From: Aphanocapsa lilacina HA4352-LM1 | GTDB taxonomy: Bacteria; Cyanobacteriota; Cyanobacteriia; Gloeobacterales; Gloeobacteraceae | Direction of reading: 5' to 3' | Assembly: GCA_019359725.1 (NCBI GenBank) | Contig: JAHHGR010000014.1 | Coordinates: forward strand, 1-64,000 | DNA length: 64,000 bases | Shown: positions 18,171 through 27,375 of the stretch, one piece after another | Numbering within the stretch: the first letter of the stretch is position 1 | Layout: the number at the start of each line of letters is the position of its first letter | Made by a program: the position numbers and the translations under genes | Notes under the pieces: model-generated | Databases searched by the model: none | What the model saw: the letters and a program-made list of their open reading frames with translations, nothing else | Told to the model about the DNA's origin: nothing

Positions 18171-19235
18171 CTAGCGAACAGCCGCGCCCGGCCCCGCAAA
18201 ATAATCGAACCCGGCGCGGGCGATCTCGGCGATGAGCCGCTCGCGCTCGGCGGGCGGTTGCCCAGGCGCCTGGACAAAGACGGCCACGGCCAGATGACCG
18301 GCCTTGCCCGGCAGGGTAACGATCCCGGCGTCGTTGTAGCCGCCTGGATTGGTGCCGGTTTTGTGGGCGACGGTGGTTCCTGAGGGCAGGTTGCCGGGAA
18401 TGCGCTTCGCACCGGTGGCGCAGCGCTCCATGATCCCAAGCAACAGCCGGTTGGACTCTGGCTTGAGGATGTCGCCGCGCTGCAGACGCACCAGCAGGCG
18501 GCCAACCGCCTCCGGCGTGGCTGTGTCGCGCGGATCGCTCTGGAATTGCCGCTGCGCTTCCTCCCGGGCGGCGGGAGAGACCGCCGCAAGCAAACGTTCG
18601 AAGCGCTCCAGCGTCAGGTCCGAGGCGGCCGGCAATTGCCGCACCCCGCCGCCGTCTGCCAGTAGTTCCAGTTCCGGGCGATCGACGCGCAGACCGGTGA
18701 TCTTTAGCGTTTGCAGCCGCCTTGTCACCGCTTCACCGCCCCCGGCCAGGCTTAGCAGCAGATCGCTTGCGGAGTTGTCGCTGTAGATCATCATTAGTTC
18801 GATCAATTCGCGCACGCTCAGCACCGAACCGACCGCATCCCGGCGCTCGGCGAGCGGACTGTTCGGACGCAGGTCGCTCGCCTTGACGGTCAGTTTGCGT
18901 TCGAGGTTCAACTCGCCGCCATCGACCCTATCGAGAACGGCGATGGCGATTGGAAGTTTGTAGACGCTCGCCATCGAAAAGCGCTCGGCTCCCTTGAGGG
19001 TGACCGTCCGCCCCGATTCGACGTGCACGATGGCAGCACCGACCCGACCGCCCAACCGCTCCGCCAAGCGGGTCACCTGCCTGCCCAACGGCTCCAATAC
19101 CAGGTCGCCGGCGGGCGGCGCATCGACAGCGCCAGGAACCGCCCAAGCCACGGGTACTCCGTAGACCAAACTACCCAGCCATAGACCGACCGTGCCCAAT
19201 CCTTGCAGAAGGGGCCGGACGAGGGGTGTGCGCAT
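18171..19235 (-). CDS. Class A beta-lactamase (serine hydrolase)
   Basis: SxxK (SMASVYKLPIA), SDN (YSDNSASDLL), KTGT motifs; N-terminal hydrophobic segment. Confidence 0.85.
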   Translation of the reverse strand: MRTPLVRPLLQGLGTVGLWLGSLVYGVPVAWAVPGAVDAPPAGDLVLEPLGRQVTRLAERLGGRVGAAIVHVESGRTVTLKGAERFSMASVYKLPIAIAVLDRVDGGELNLERKLTVKASDLRPNSPLAERRDAVGSVLSVRELIELMMIYSDNSASDLLLSLAGGGEAVTRRLQTLKITGLRVDRPELELLADGGGVRQLPAASDLTLERFERLLAAVSPAAREEAQRQFQSDPRDTATPEAVGRLLVRLQRGDILKPESNRLLLGIMERCATGAKRIPGNLPSGTTVAHKTGTNPGGYNDAGIVTLPGKAGHLAVAVFVQAPGQPPAERERLIAEIARAGFDYFAGPGAAVR

Positions 19236-19468
19236 ACAGCGCTCCTTGAAATCTCCGGTTCGGATCGTAAAAGAACACCGGTGCTACTGCCTGAAATTCC
19301 CTTTGCAGAAGGGTTCTCTTCCTTGTAATTGGGGAATTATGGACGCTTTTTGTGTCCGTCTGCGCTCCTGGCTTTGCCGTCCTATCGAAGGAAAATCCCG
19401 CCCGTATCTTTCGCGAGTGCCGCTCTGACTCGATCCCACTGCGACTCGATGGTGTTTGCGGCTAGCCT

Positions 19469-19894
19469 GTGAACGGCAAACCATCGTTACAAGAAGCCTT
19501 GAACCGTTACAAGCTCCCTCTGCGAGTACTGATGAGCGCGTTTGTGATTGTCGCAGGCACGCTGCACTTTCTCAGCCCGGCACCGTTTATCAAAATCGTG
19601 CCCGACTATCTGCCTGCCCCCGCATTGCTCGTCTACGTGAGCGGTTTTTTTGAGATCTTGGGCGGCATCGGTTTGCTGATTCCGCCTTTGCGTCGAGCGG
19701 CTGCCTGGGGACTGGTCGCTCTGTTCATCGCCGTTTTTCCCGCCAATGTCAACATGGCCGTCAACGACATCGTCCTGCAGGGGATCCCTCACATTCCACT
19801 GCTGTACTGGCTGAGGCTACCTTTACAGGCGGTACTGATCGCCTGGGCCTGGTGGCTCAGCCGTCCCGAAGCCGATCCTGGGGCAATCACTTGA
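19469..19894 (+). CDS. DoxX-family membrane protein
   Basis: Four hydrophobic segments; GTLHFLSP..F.KIVPDYLP, GFFEILGGIGLLIPPLRR, FPANVNMA. Confidence 0.8.
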   Translation: MNGKPSLQEALNRYKLPLRVLMSAFVIVAGTLHFLSPAPFIKIVPDYLPAPALLVYVSGFFEILGGIGLLIPPLRRAAAWGLVALFIAVFPANVNMAVNDIVLQGIPHIPLLYWLRLPLQAVLIAWAWWLSRPEADPGAIT

Positions 19895-20013
19895 GCAGGT
19901 GTCGAGTGTCAGCTACACTTGGGCAGCCTTGAAGCGCTTATCACGCGTAAAAACGGTCGGCTGCTCAAAACCCGGGCGGGCAACGGTTTTCAACCCGGCG
20001 CCTGCCCCAAGGC

Positions 20014-20748
20014 TCAATGCGGGCTCGCGGTCGGACGCACGACGATTTCGCCGACATCGACGTCGCCGGGTTGCTCGATGGCGTAAGCGATGGCCCGCGC
20101 GACCGCCTCCGCCGGGATCGCGATCTGGCGGTACGTCTTCATCGCGTCGCGCCCGGCCGCGTCCGAGATGCTTTCGGCTAGCTCCGATTCGGTGACGCCC
20201 GGCGAGATGACTGTCACGCGGATCTTGTCGGTTTCCTGCCGCAGGCCGTCGGAAATTGCCCAGACGGCATACTTTGTCGCGCAGTAGACGGCAGCGGTGG
20301 GGGAAACCGCGTGCGCCCCGATGGAGGCGATGTTGATGATTTGACCGGAGCCCTGCGCCTCCATGCCGGGCAGAACGGCGGCGATGCCGTGCAGAACGCC
20401 GCGGATGTTCACGTCGATCATCCGGTCCCACTCCTCGACTTTGAGCGCGGCGAGCGGCGAGAGCGGCATCACACCGGCGTTGTTGATGAGCACATCGACC
20501 CGGCCGAATTCGGCCCTGGCAAAATCGACGAGGGCCTGGGTGTCCGCGCGGCTCGTCACGTCCACCGCGCGCAAACGGGCGGAGCCGCCTTTGTCCGCGA
20601 TGCCCGCGACCAGCTTTTCGAGCCGCTCGACGCGACGCGCACCGGCGACGACATGGGCGCCGCCCTCGGCGAGCAGGCGGGCTGTGGCTTCACCGATCCC
20701 GCTGGAAGCGCCGGTAATCACCACAACTTTTCCTTTGATCTTTGCCAT
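20014..20748 (-). CDS. SDR-family oxidoreductase
   Basis: VVVITGASSGIGEATARLLAEGGAHV, NNAGVMPLSPL, YCATKYA; start at MAKIKGK. Confidence 0.9.
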   Translation of the reverse strand: MAKIKGKVVVITGASSGIGEATARLLAEGGAHVVAGARRVERLEKLVAGIADKGGSARLRAVDVTSRADTQALVDFARAEFGRVDVLINNAGVMPLSPLAALKVEEWDRMIDVNIRGVLHGIAAVLPGMEAQGSGQIINIASIGAHAVSPTAAVYCATKYAVWAISDGLRQETDKIRVTVISPGVTESELAESISDAAGRDAMKTYRQIAIPAEAVARAIAYAIEQPGDVDVGEIVVRPTASPH

Positions 20749-20939
20749 CGGATTTCTTCTCGGTTTGGCGGGGCCATTCGCACCGGCCATGGCAGCAAGA
20801 TATCCTCCAGAGTCCGTCGGACGGTAGACCAGAACTCGTCCGTTCTTGCACAATCCTCCGAAAGATTTCGGTCGGGGCGGTTTAGAAGAAGAGACGGAGC
20901 GTGTGTTACGACTTGGGCATCTTGGCCAAAACATCGGCA

Positions 20940-21866
20940 ATGCAGGACGATAAGCTTGTCACATCGGCGCTCGAACTTGCCCGTCTGCTCGAACGGTGCA
21001 CCGGGACCGATGGCGTTCACGCCACGGCCATTCCCCGCGTGGTTGTGGTACGTTCGTCGCAGCCGATCGAGCAAATCCATACGATCCAACAGCCCGCCGT
21101 ATGCTTTGTCGCCCAGGGGCGCAAGCGCGTCATGGCCGGGCGAACGGTCCACCTTTACGACCGCGCCGAATACCTTGTCGCATCGGTCGCTGTGCCGATC
21201 GTGGGTCAGATCCTCGAAGCCAGTCCGGGCACGCCCTACCTCTGTTTGCGCCTCGATCTCGATCCGGGTGTGCTCGGCGCGCTGATGCTGGAAGCCAAGG
21301 CGGCCGGCGGCGAGGGCGACCCCCCGCAACCGGCCCTCTCGATCAGCGCCGTCACGCCCGATCTGTTGGACGCCTGCGTCCGCCTGGTGCGACTGCTCGC
21401 GGCGCCGCGCGACATTCCAGTTCTGGCGCCGCTTGCCGAGCGCGAGATACTCTACCGCCTGCTGCTGGGCGAGCAGGGCTCGAAGCTGCGGCAGATCGCC
21501 AGCGCCGAGGGCAAGCTGCAGCAGGTCAACCGCGCCATCGTCTGGATCAAGCGCCACTTTCGCGAGCCATTCCGTGTCGATACCGTCGCCGCCGAGGCGG
21601 GCATGAGCCCTTCGACCTTCCACGAGCATTTCAGGGCCGTCACCTCCATGAGTCCGCTGCAGTACCAAAAGCAACTGCGTCTGCAGGAGGCGCGCAAGCT
21701 GATCTTGTCGCAGTCGCTCGCTGCGGCCGAGGCCGGTCATCTGGTCGGCTACGAGAGCCCGTCCCAGTTCAGCCGGGAGTACAAGCGCACCTTCGGCGCC
21801 CCGCCGGCCCGAGACATCGCGCGCCTCAAAGAAATGCCCGCCTGGCAACGCGGTTTTCCCACCTGA
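20940..21866 (+). CDS. AraC-family transcriptional regulator
   Basis: AraC_N-type N-terminus (QPAVCFVAQGRKRVMAGR) and HTH VDTVAAEAGMSPSTFHEHFRAVTSMSPLQYQKQLRLQEAR; divergent from the SDR. Confidence 0.9.
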   Translation: MQDDKLVTSALELARLLERCTGTDGVHATAIPRVVVVRSSQPIEQIHTIQQPAVCFVAQGRKRVMAGRTVHLYDRAEYLVASVAVPIVGQILEASPGTPYLCLRLDLDPGVLGALMLEAKAAGGEGDPPQPALSISAVTPDLLDACVRLVRLLAAPRDIPVLAPLAEREILYRLLLGEQGSKLRQIASAEGKLQQVNRAIVWIKRHFREPFRVDTVAAEAGMSPSTFHEHFRAVTSMSPLQYQKQLRLQEARKLILSQSLAAAEAGHLVGYESPSQFSREYKRTFGAPPARDIARLKEMPAWQRGFPT

Positions 21867-21874
21867 CACCTGCT

Positions 21875-23362
21875 CTAGCTAGCGCTGTTGGGTCGGCGCA
21901 AACGGCCGATCAAATCGTGGAACAGCTGCCAGTCGTCGTCTTGATCGATGGCGGCCCAAACCGCCTCGATGGCCGGACGCAGCAGCACTGTGAAGGGGTT
22001 GTGGCGGTGCAGCCTTTCGCCGACGCGCTCCGACTCCGCTTCGGGCAGGCTGGCGAGGGCGCGGAAGTAGGCGTCGCGCCACGGCTCGAAGGCTTCCTGC
22101 GCCCCGGCCGCCGGGGCGACAATCGCCCCTTGATCTTCGCGCCAGCGGCGCTCGAACGCGGCGGCAAGCGCCCGGAAAAAGTCGTGGTAGCCCGCCTGGG
22201 CCGCCTCCAGGTAGAGCAACGTCGCGTTGAGCAGGGACGCCCCCAGACCCGGATCGAGCGCTCCGAAGCCCAGCTTGGCGAGCATCCGGGCCGTGTAGTG
22301 GCCGGTGTAGTGCGCGTCGAAGACGGCCAGACCCGCCTCCAGATCCGAGGCCGGAACCACCATCGCCAAAGGGATCTGCAGCGCCTCCAGATTGAGCCGG
22401 CAGATAAGCGGCTGGTTGCCGTAGCTGTAGCGGCCGTAGTGGTCGAAGTAGGCGGCGGTAAAGCCCGGATCGAACGTGTCGATAAAGGCGTAGGGGCCGT
22501 AGTCGAAGCTCTCGGCGCAAATCGACATGTTGTCGGTGTTGAGCACGGCGTGGGTAAAGCCCACCGCCATCCACTGGGCGGCCAACTCCGCCGTCCGTCC
22601 CACCAGTTCGCGGTAGAAAAGGGCGTAGCGCTCGGGTTCGGCTGCGTAGTGCGGGTAATAGTAAGCGATCACATAGTCGAGCAACTTCTGGGTCAAGTCC
22701 TTACGCTTCAAGTAGTGGAGCCGCTCAAAGGTGCCGAAGCGAATGTGGGAGCGGCTCGTACGCACCAGCACCGCAGAGCGCGTGGGCGAAGGTTCGTCGC
22801 CGCGCCAGAGCGCCTCGCCCGTTTCGATCAGACTCAGGCTGCGGGAAGTGCGCACCCCCAGGTGGTGCAGCGCCTCGGAGGCCAGCACCTCGCGCAGACC
22901 GCCTTTGAGGGTGAGCCGCCCGTCGCCGCCGCGCGAATAAGGCGTGGTGCCCGAACCCTTGGTGCCAAGGTCGTACAGTTCGCCGTCCAGGCCACGCACC
23001 TGTCCGTACAGAAAGCCGCGCCCATCGCCCAGGTGGGGGTTGTACTCGCCGAACTGGTAGCCGTGGTAGCGCATTGCCAGAAACGGCCCGCGGCCCTCGA
23101 AGCGGCCGAACGCTTCGATAAAGTGCTCGTCGCCGACGGTGGCCGGATCGAGGCCCAACAGCCGCAAAACCCCGTCGCCCCGAAAGCGCAGCCGGTGCTC
23201 GGGAAAAGGGGCGGCGGCCACCAAGTCGTAATAGTCGTTCCCGAGCGCGCTAAAGGCCGGCTCGTAATCTAGTTGCAACAGCGGATTGTGGGCGCTTGCA
23301 TCGGTATCCAAAGCGCACTCCAAATCGGGTTCACCATCTAGCCTAAGCACTTTGGCCTGCAC
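21875..23362 (-). CDS. selO: SelO/YdiU (UPF0061) protein adenylyltransferase
   Basis: [74 protein letters not shown]...DYGPYAFID. Confidence 0.93.
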   Translation of the reverse strand: MQAKVLRLDGEPDLECALDTDASAHNPLLQLDYEPAFSALGNDYYDLVAAAPFPEHRLRFRGDGVLRLLGLDPATVGDEHFIEAFGRFEGRGPFLAMRYHGYQFGEYNPHLGDGRGFLYGQVRGLDGELYDLGTKGSGTTPYSRGGDGRLTLKGGLREVLASEALHHLGVRTSRSLSLIETGEALWRGDEPSPTRSAVLVRTSRSHIRFGTFERLHYLKRKDLTQKLLDYVIAYYYPHYAAEPERYALFYRELVGRTAELAAQWMAVGFTHAVLNTDNMSICAESFDYGPYAFIDTFDPGFTAAYFDHYGRYSYGNQPLICRLNLEALQIPLAMVVPASDLEAGLAVFDAHYTGHYTARMLAKLGFGALDPGLGASLLNATLLYLEAAQAGYHDFFRALAAAFERRWREDQGAIVAPAAGAQEAFEPWRDAYFRALASLPEAESERVGERLHRHNPFTVLLRPAIEAVWAAIDQDDDWQLFHDLIGRLRRPNSAS

Positions 23363-23417
23363 CGACTGTGCCCACAGGAGTGGTTAGCATGGGGCGGAGA
23401 CCCGCTATCGACCGACC

Positions 23418-25337
23418 ATGGGCTTGATTTCGCTGCAATCAGTACGCAAGAGCCTTGGCCTAAAGGTACTCCTGGAGGGTGCCACCTTCAGCCTGGAGAC
23501 CGGGGACAAGGTGGGGCTCATCGGCACCAACGGCTCGGGCAAATCGACGTTGCTCAAGATCCTGGCCAGGCTCGAAGCGGTCGATGCGGGCCAGATCCAG
23601 ACAGGCCACGGGGCACGGGTGGTCTATTTGCCCCAGCAGCCGGAACTGGATCCCGAGCGCACAGTCATCGAGCAGGTGTTCGCCGACAGCGGCGAGCGGA
23701 TGGACCTGGTACGCGAGTACGAGCAGTTGGTGGCCAAACTTACGCACCACCCGGACGACCCGGCGCTGAATGCCCGCCTGGCCGCCCTGATGCAGCGCAT
23801 GGAGACCGGCGGAGCCTGGGAACTGGAGACCCAGGCGAAGATCGTCCTCACCAAGCTCGGCATCGCCGATTTTGAGGCCAGAGTCGGCACGCTCTCCGGG
23901 GGCTACCGTCGGCGCATTGCTCTCGCCACCGCGCTACTTGCCGAACCGGACGTGCTGTTGCTGGACGAACCTACCAACCATCTCGACGCGCTCTCGGTGG
24001 AATGGCTGCAAAGCTACCTGGGCCGCTTTCGCGGCGCCCTGGTACTGGTCACCCACGACCGTTACTTTCTCGACAAAGTCACCGGCCGCATTCTGGAATT
24101 GGACCGGGGTGCACTGACCACCTACAGCGGCAACTACGCCTACTATCTGGAGAAAAAGGCACTCGCCGAGGATGCCGAAGCAAGCAGCCAGCGCAAACAC
24201 CGGGGGGTGTTGCGCCGCGAACTCGAATGGCTCAAGCGCGGACCCAAGGCCCGCTCCACCAAGCAAAAAGCCCGCATCGAGCGCGCGCGCGCCCTGCAGG
24301 AGCAGCCATTTCGCCAGGCCAAGGGCAAAGTCGAAATCGCCACCCCCGGCCGCCGCCTCGGCAGCAAAGTGATCGAACTGGAAAACGTCAGCAAGGCCCA
24401 TAACGGCCGGACGCTCATCGACCGCTTCAGCTACAAATTCACCCCGGAGGATCGTATCGGCATCATCGGCGGCAACGGTGCCGGCAAATCGACCCTGATG
24501 GACATCATCACCGGCCGCCAGAGTGCAGATGCGGGCACCGTCGAGATCGGTTCCACCGTCCACATCGGCTACTTCGACCAGCACTCGGAAGCATTGCTTG
24601 CCGCCATGGACGACAACCAGCGGGTGATCGACTACATCAAGGCGGTGGGCGAACTGGTCAAGCTGGAGGGCGGCGCGGTGATCACCGCCTCGCAGATGTT
24701 GGAGCGCTTTCTTTTTGCGCCCAACCAGCAGTACGTGCCGCTGGAGCAGCTCTCGGGCGGTGAGAAGCGCCGGTTGTTTCTGCTGCGCGAGTTGATGGCC
24801 GCCCCCAACGTGCTGATCCTCGACGAGCCGACCAACGATCTGGACGTGCCCACCCTGGCGGTGCTCGAAGAGTACCTCGAGGATTTTAACGGCTGTGTCA
24901 TCGCCGTCTCCCACGACCGCTACTTTTTGGATCGGGTGGTGGACACGATTTTTGCCTTCGAGGAGAACGGACTCATCCGCCAGTACCCCGGCAATTACAG
25001 CATCTACCTGGAGCACAAAAAAGCCGAAGAAGACACCCAGGCTGCAACGGCAAAATTCGCCAAACCCGCTCCAGCGGCCAAACCCAAATCGAGCGAAATA
25101 CCATCCCCCGACCGGCCGCGCAAGCTTTCATCCAAAGAAAAGCGCGAGCTGCAGACCCTGGAAGCCAAAATCGCCCAGATGGAGGATGAGCGTACCCAAC
25201 TGGAACAGAGCCTGGGCAGCGCTGATCCCGGTGATTTCACCCAGGCCAACGCCGTCTACGAGCGCATGGGTGAATTGACCCGCCACCTCGACGAAGCGAC
25301 CGAGCGGTGGATGTCCCTCGCCGAACTCGACTCCTAA
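23418..25337 (+). CDS. ABC-F family ATP-binding cassette protein
   Basis: Two Walker A (GTNGSGKSTL, GGNGAGKSTL), two signature motifs (LSGGYRRR, LSGGEKRR), no TM domains, C-terminal coiled coil. Confidence 0.93.
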   Translation: MGLISLQSVRKSLGLKVLLEGATFSLETGDKVGLIGTNGSGKSTLLKILARLEAVDAGQIQTGHGARVVYLPQQPELDPERTVIEQVFADSGERMDLVREYEQLVAKLTHHPDDPALNARLAALMQRMETGGAWELETQAKIVLTKLGIADFEARVGTLSGGYRRRIALATALLAEPDVLLLDEPTNHLDALSVEWLQSYLGRFRGALVLVTHDRYFLDKVTGRILELDRGALTTYSGNYAYYLEKKALAEDAEASSQRKHRGVLRRELEWLKRGPKARSTKQKARIERARALQEQPFRQAKGKVEIATPGRRLGSKVIELENVSKAHNGRTLIDRFSYKFTPEDRIGIIGGNGAGKSTLMDIITGRQSADAGTVEIGSTVHIGYFDQHSEALLAAMDDNQRVIDYIKAVGELVKLEGGAVITASQMLERFLFAPNQQYVPLEQLSGGEKRRLFLLRELMAAPNVLILDEPTNDLDVPTLAVLEEYLEDFNGCVIAVSHDRYFLDRVVDTIFAFEENGLIRQYPGNYSIYLEHKKAEEDTQAATAKFAKPAPAAKPKSSEIPSPDRPRKLSSKEKRELQTLEAKIAQMEDERTQLEQSLGSADPGDFTQANAVYERMGELTRHLDEATERWMSLAELDS

Positions 25338-25460
25338 AAGACCGCGCTATTTTCGAGCGTCAAAGATACGAGGGACGGCCGACTTTCAAAACTGCGTCGG
25401 GACGATCGGGGCGACCGGATTCAGAATTTACGACGACACTGCATAGTCCGAACAAAATAT

Positions 25461-25656
25461 CCCTGATCTGTCAGACATGGATGAAACGTTAATGTCTCGT
25501 GGGCTGAAACGCCCTGCCTTCGTTGAAAAGTCTCAGTCTGACAGATCAGGGTTAGAGCGGTTTTCGGGTGCTTACTGCACACCCGATGCTGTAGAATGCT
25601 TGCGCAGGGAGCATCCCAGCGTGTGGTTATGTAGAGTCAGGTCGCGAACCGCTCTA
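25461..25656. repeat. Nested inverted-repeat element
   Basis: 16-bp perfect IR ccctgatctgtcagac (25461-25476) / gtctgacagatcaggg (25536-25551), followed by 10-bp IR tagagcggtt (25553-25562) / aaccgctcta (25647-25656) containing smaller stems cgggtg/cacccg and gatgct/agcatc. Confidence 0.6.
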
Positions 25657-25827
25657 GGCGATTGCGGGCATTTGCGCAATGCCATGGATGCCGTTCTCCA
25701 ACAGGCTACGTCCTAACCTAAATGGCGATAGCTATAGCACAAATTATCGATGCCATTTTCCCAGGCTCAAGCATCCAGCTCTTGGAAGAGCATATCATTT
25801 GTGGAAAAGGTTTGTAGTTCCTTCTTG

Positions 25828-27369
25828 CTACAGAGAATGAACCTGTGAGAAAGATTCCCGCAAACCGTTGCAGCTCGAAAGCAGTGCCGGAGGCGTGAGC
25901 GCAGCTGGCTGAACCGGGGCGCGGTTCCCCAGCCAGACTTCCAAACCACCCAGGGGATTGTCGGCGTAAGTCCACTGGCCCTCGGCTTTGACGGCGACTC
26001 TGGGGCCGAAGGGATTGGCGGTGCCGATAAACAGGCCCGCCGGGGTCGAGACGATGTTGCGGATGCCGTAGTTGTAGACGTTGCCGAAACCGCGCCGGTC
26101 CACCGGCAACCAATTCTCGCCGTCGAAAGTGCGCCAGAGTTCAGAACCGCCCTCTTCGTCCACCAGGTTGTCGAGGCCAATCAGTTCGATGATCCGGCGG
26201 ACTTTTGCACTCGTGGCGATATCGGGGCTCATGTAGCGCAAGATCGAACTCCAGTTCATCGTACCGGCGTACAGCCAGCCGTCGTGGGCGCCCATCCGCC
26301 AGATGTAGCCGTTGCGCACGTTGTTGAAGCCGTCGGTAAAGCCGCTGGCCGGAAAGCGCCCGTCGGCGCGCCGCTCGCCGACCAATAAATCCCAGGAGCC
26401 GTCCGGATGGACCCGCAAAATCTCCGCCCCAGCCGGGCCGATGTTGTTTTTCAGGTCGCAGCCGCCGTTCTGGATACCCGTTCCCAGGTACAGCGCGCCT
26501 TTGAAGGGAATCAAACTGACCGCCACCTGGTTGAGGGCGCCGCGGCCCGCACCGCCCTGGATCACGCACTCCCAGCGGTAGGGCGGTTGACCTTCCGCGT
26601 CGGTGCGCCACAACTGAAAACCGGCGTTGTTGAAGGTGCCTGCGTAAAGGTGATCCTCGAAGGTGTTCATGATAAACACCGTCAGGTTGCCGGGATCGCC
26701 GAAGCCGGGTTCGTTGACCGCCCGCCAGATGCCGCCGGCCGGATCGTCGCTCTCGAAGATCATGCAGACGCCGCTGGCGTTCTGGTTGCCGCCTTTGGCC
26801 CCGGTGGGGGCGGTAAAGAGCTTGCCCTTGAAGGGCACCAGCAGGCGGATGCTCGTAAAGGCGAGACCCATCAGGCCGCCTTCGGAGACCGCCTCGAAGT
26901 GCACGCCGTCTTCTGAGCGGACGATCTGCGCTCCCGGTCCCTGGGCGCGGGAGAAATTGCCCAGGTAGAGGGTCGGTCTGCTGTCCGAGGCGCCCTGAAA
27001 CAGGGTCAGCGAACGAAAGCCCATCTCGCGGGCGATGTACTGACCGTGGGAACCCAAGATGAGTGGCGAGCGGAAGACCCGCTCCCAGTGGTCGCTCACC
27101 GGGTCGAAGCGCCAGATCTCAGCAGGGGCGACGCGCTCCTCAAAGTCCGTTGCCGTCAGATCCGAGGCGTCCACGGGCCAGAATTCGGTCTGCAGGGGGA
27201 TCATCGTCTTGAGCTTCTGCAGCACGGCGCGGGTGGTGCCCACGTAGAGTCGGCCCTCGAACCAGCCCATTGCGTGGGCATAGCTGTTGAAGCCGTCTCC
27301 AAGGCCGTTGCGGCAGGTCTTGCGCAGATCTTCCAGGCGCAGGCCGGGCCGCGGTTCGGGGTTGCCCAT
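25828..27369 (-). CDS. Uncharacterised 513-aa protein, possible beta-propeller-like repeats
   Basis: Repeated LYVGT / LYLGN / LYAGT / LYLGT / LYAGT / LFIGT blade-like segments; last gene of the PKS operon. Confidence 0.7.
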   Translation of the reverse strand: MGNPEPRPGLRLEDLRKTCRNGLGDGFNSYAHAMGWFEGRLYVGTTRAVLQKLKTMIPLQTEFWPVDASDLTATDFEERVAPAEIWRFDPVSDHWERVFRSPLILGSHGQYIAREMGFRSLTLFQGASDSRPTLYLGNFSRAQGPGAQIVRSEDGVHFEAVSEGGLMGLAFTSIRLLVPFKGKLFTAPTGAKGGNQNASGVCMIFESDDPAGGIWRAVNEPGFGDPGNLTVFIMNTFEDHLYAGTFNNAGFQLWRTDAEGQPPYRWECVIQGGAGRGALNQVAVSLIPFKGALYLGTGIQNGGCDLKNNIGPAGAEILRVHPDGSWDLLVGERRADGRFPASGFTDGFNNVRNGYIWRMGAHDGWLYAGTMNWSSILRYMSPDIATSAKVRRIIELIGLDNLVDEEGGSELWRTFDGENWLPVDRRGFGNVYNYGIRNIVSTPAGLFIGTANPFGPRVAVKAEGQWTYADNPLGGLEVWLGNRAPVQPAALTPPALLSSCNGLRESFSQVHSL

Positions 27370-27375
27370 GGGGTA

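Noticed and set aside
20996-23272. 758-aa plus-strand ORF
   Set aside because: Out of frame with the AraC regulator and antisense to selO, both of which have clear family motifs; GC-rich shadow ORF.
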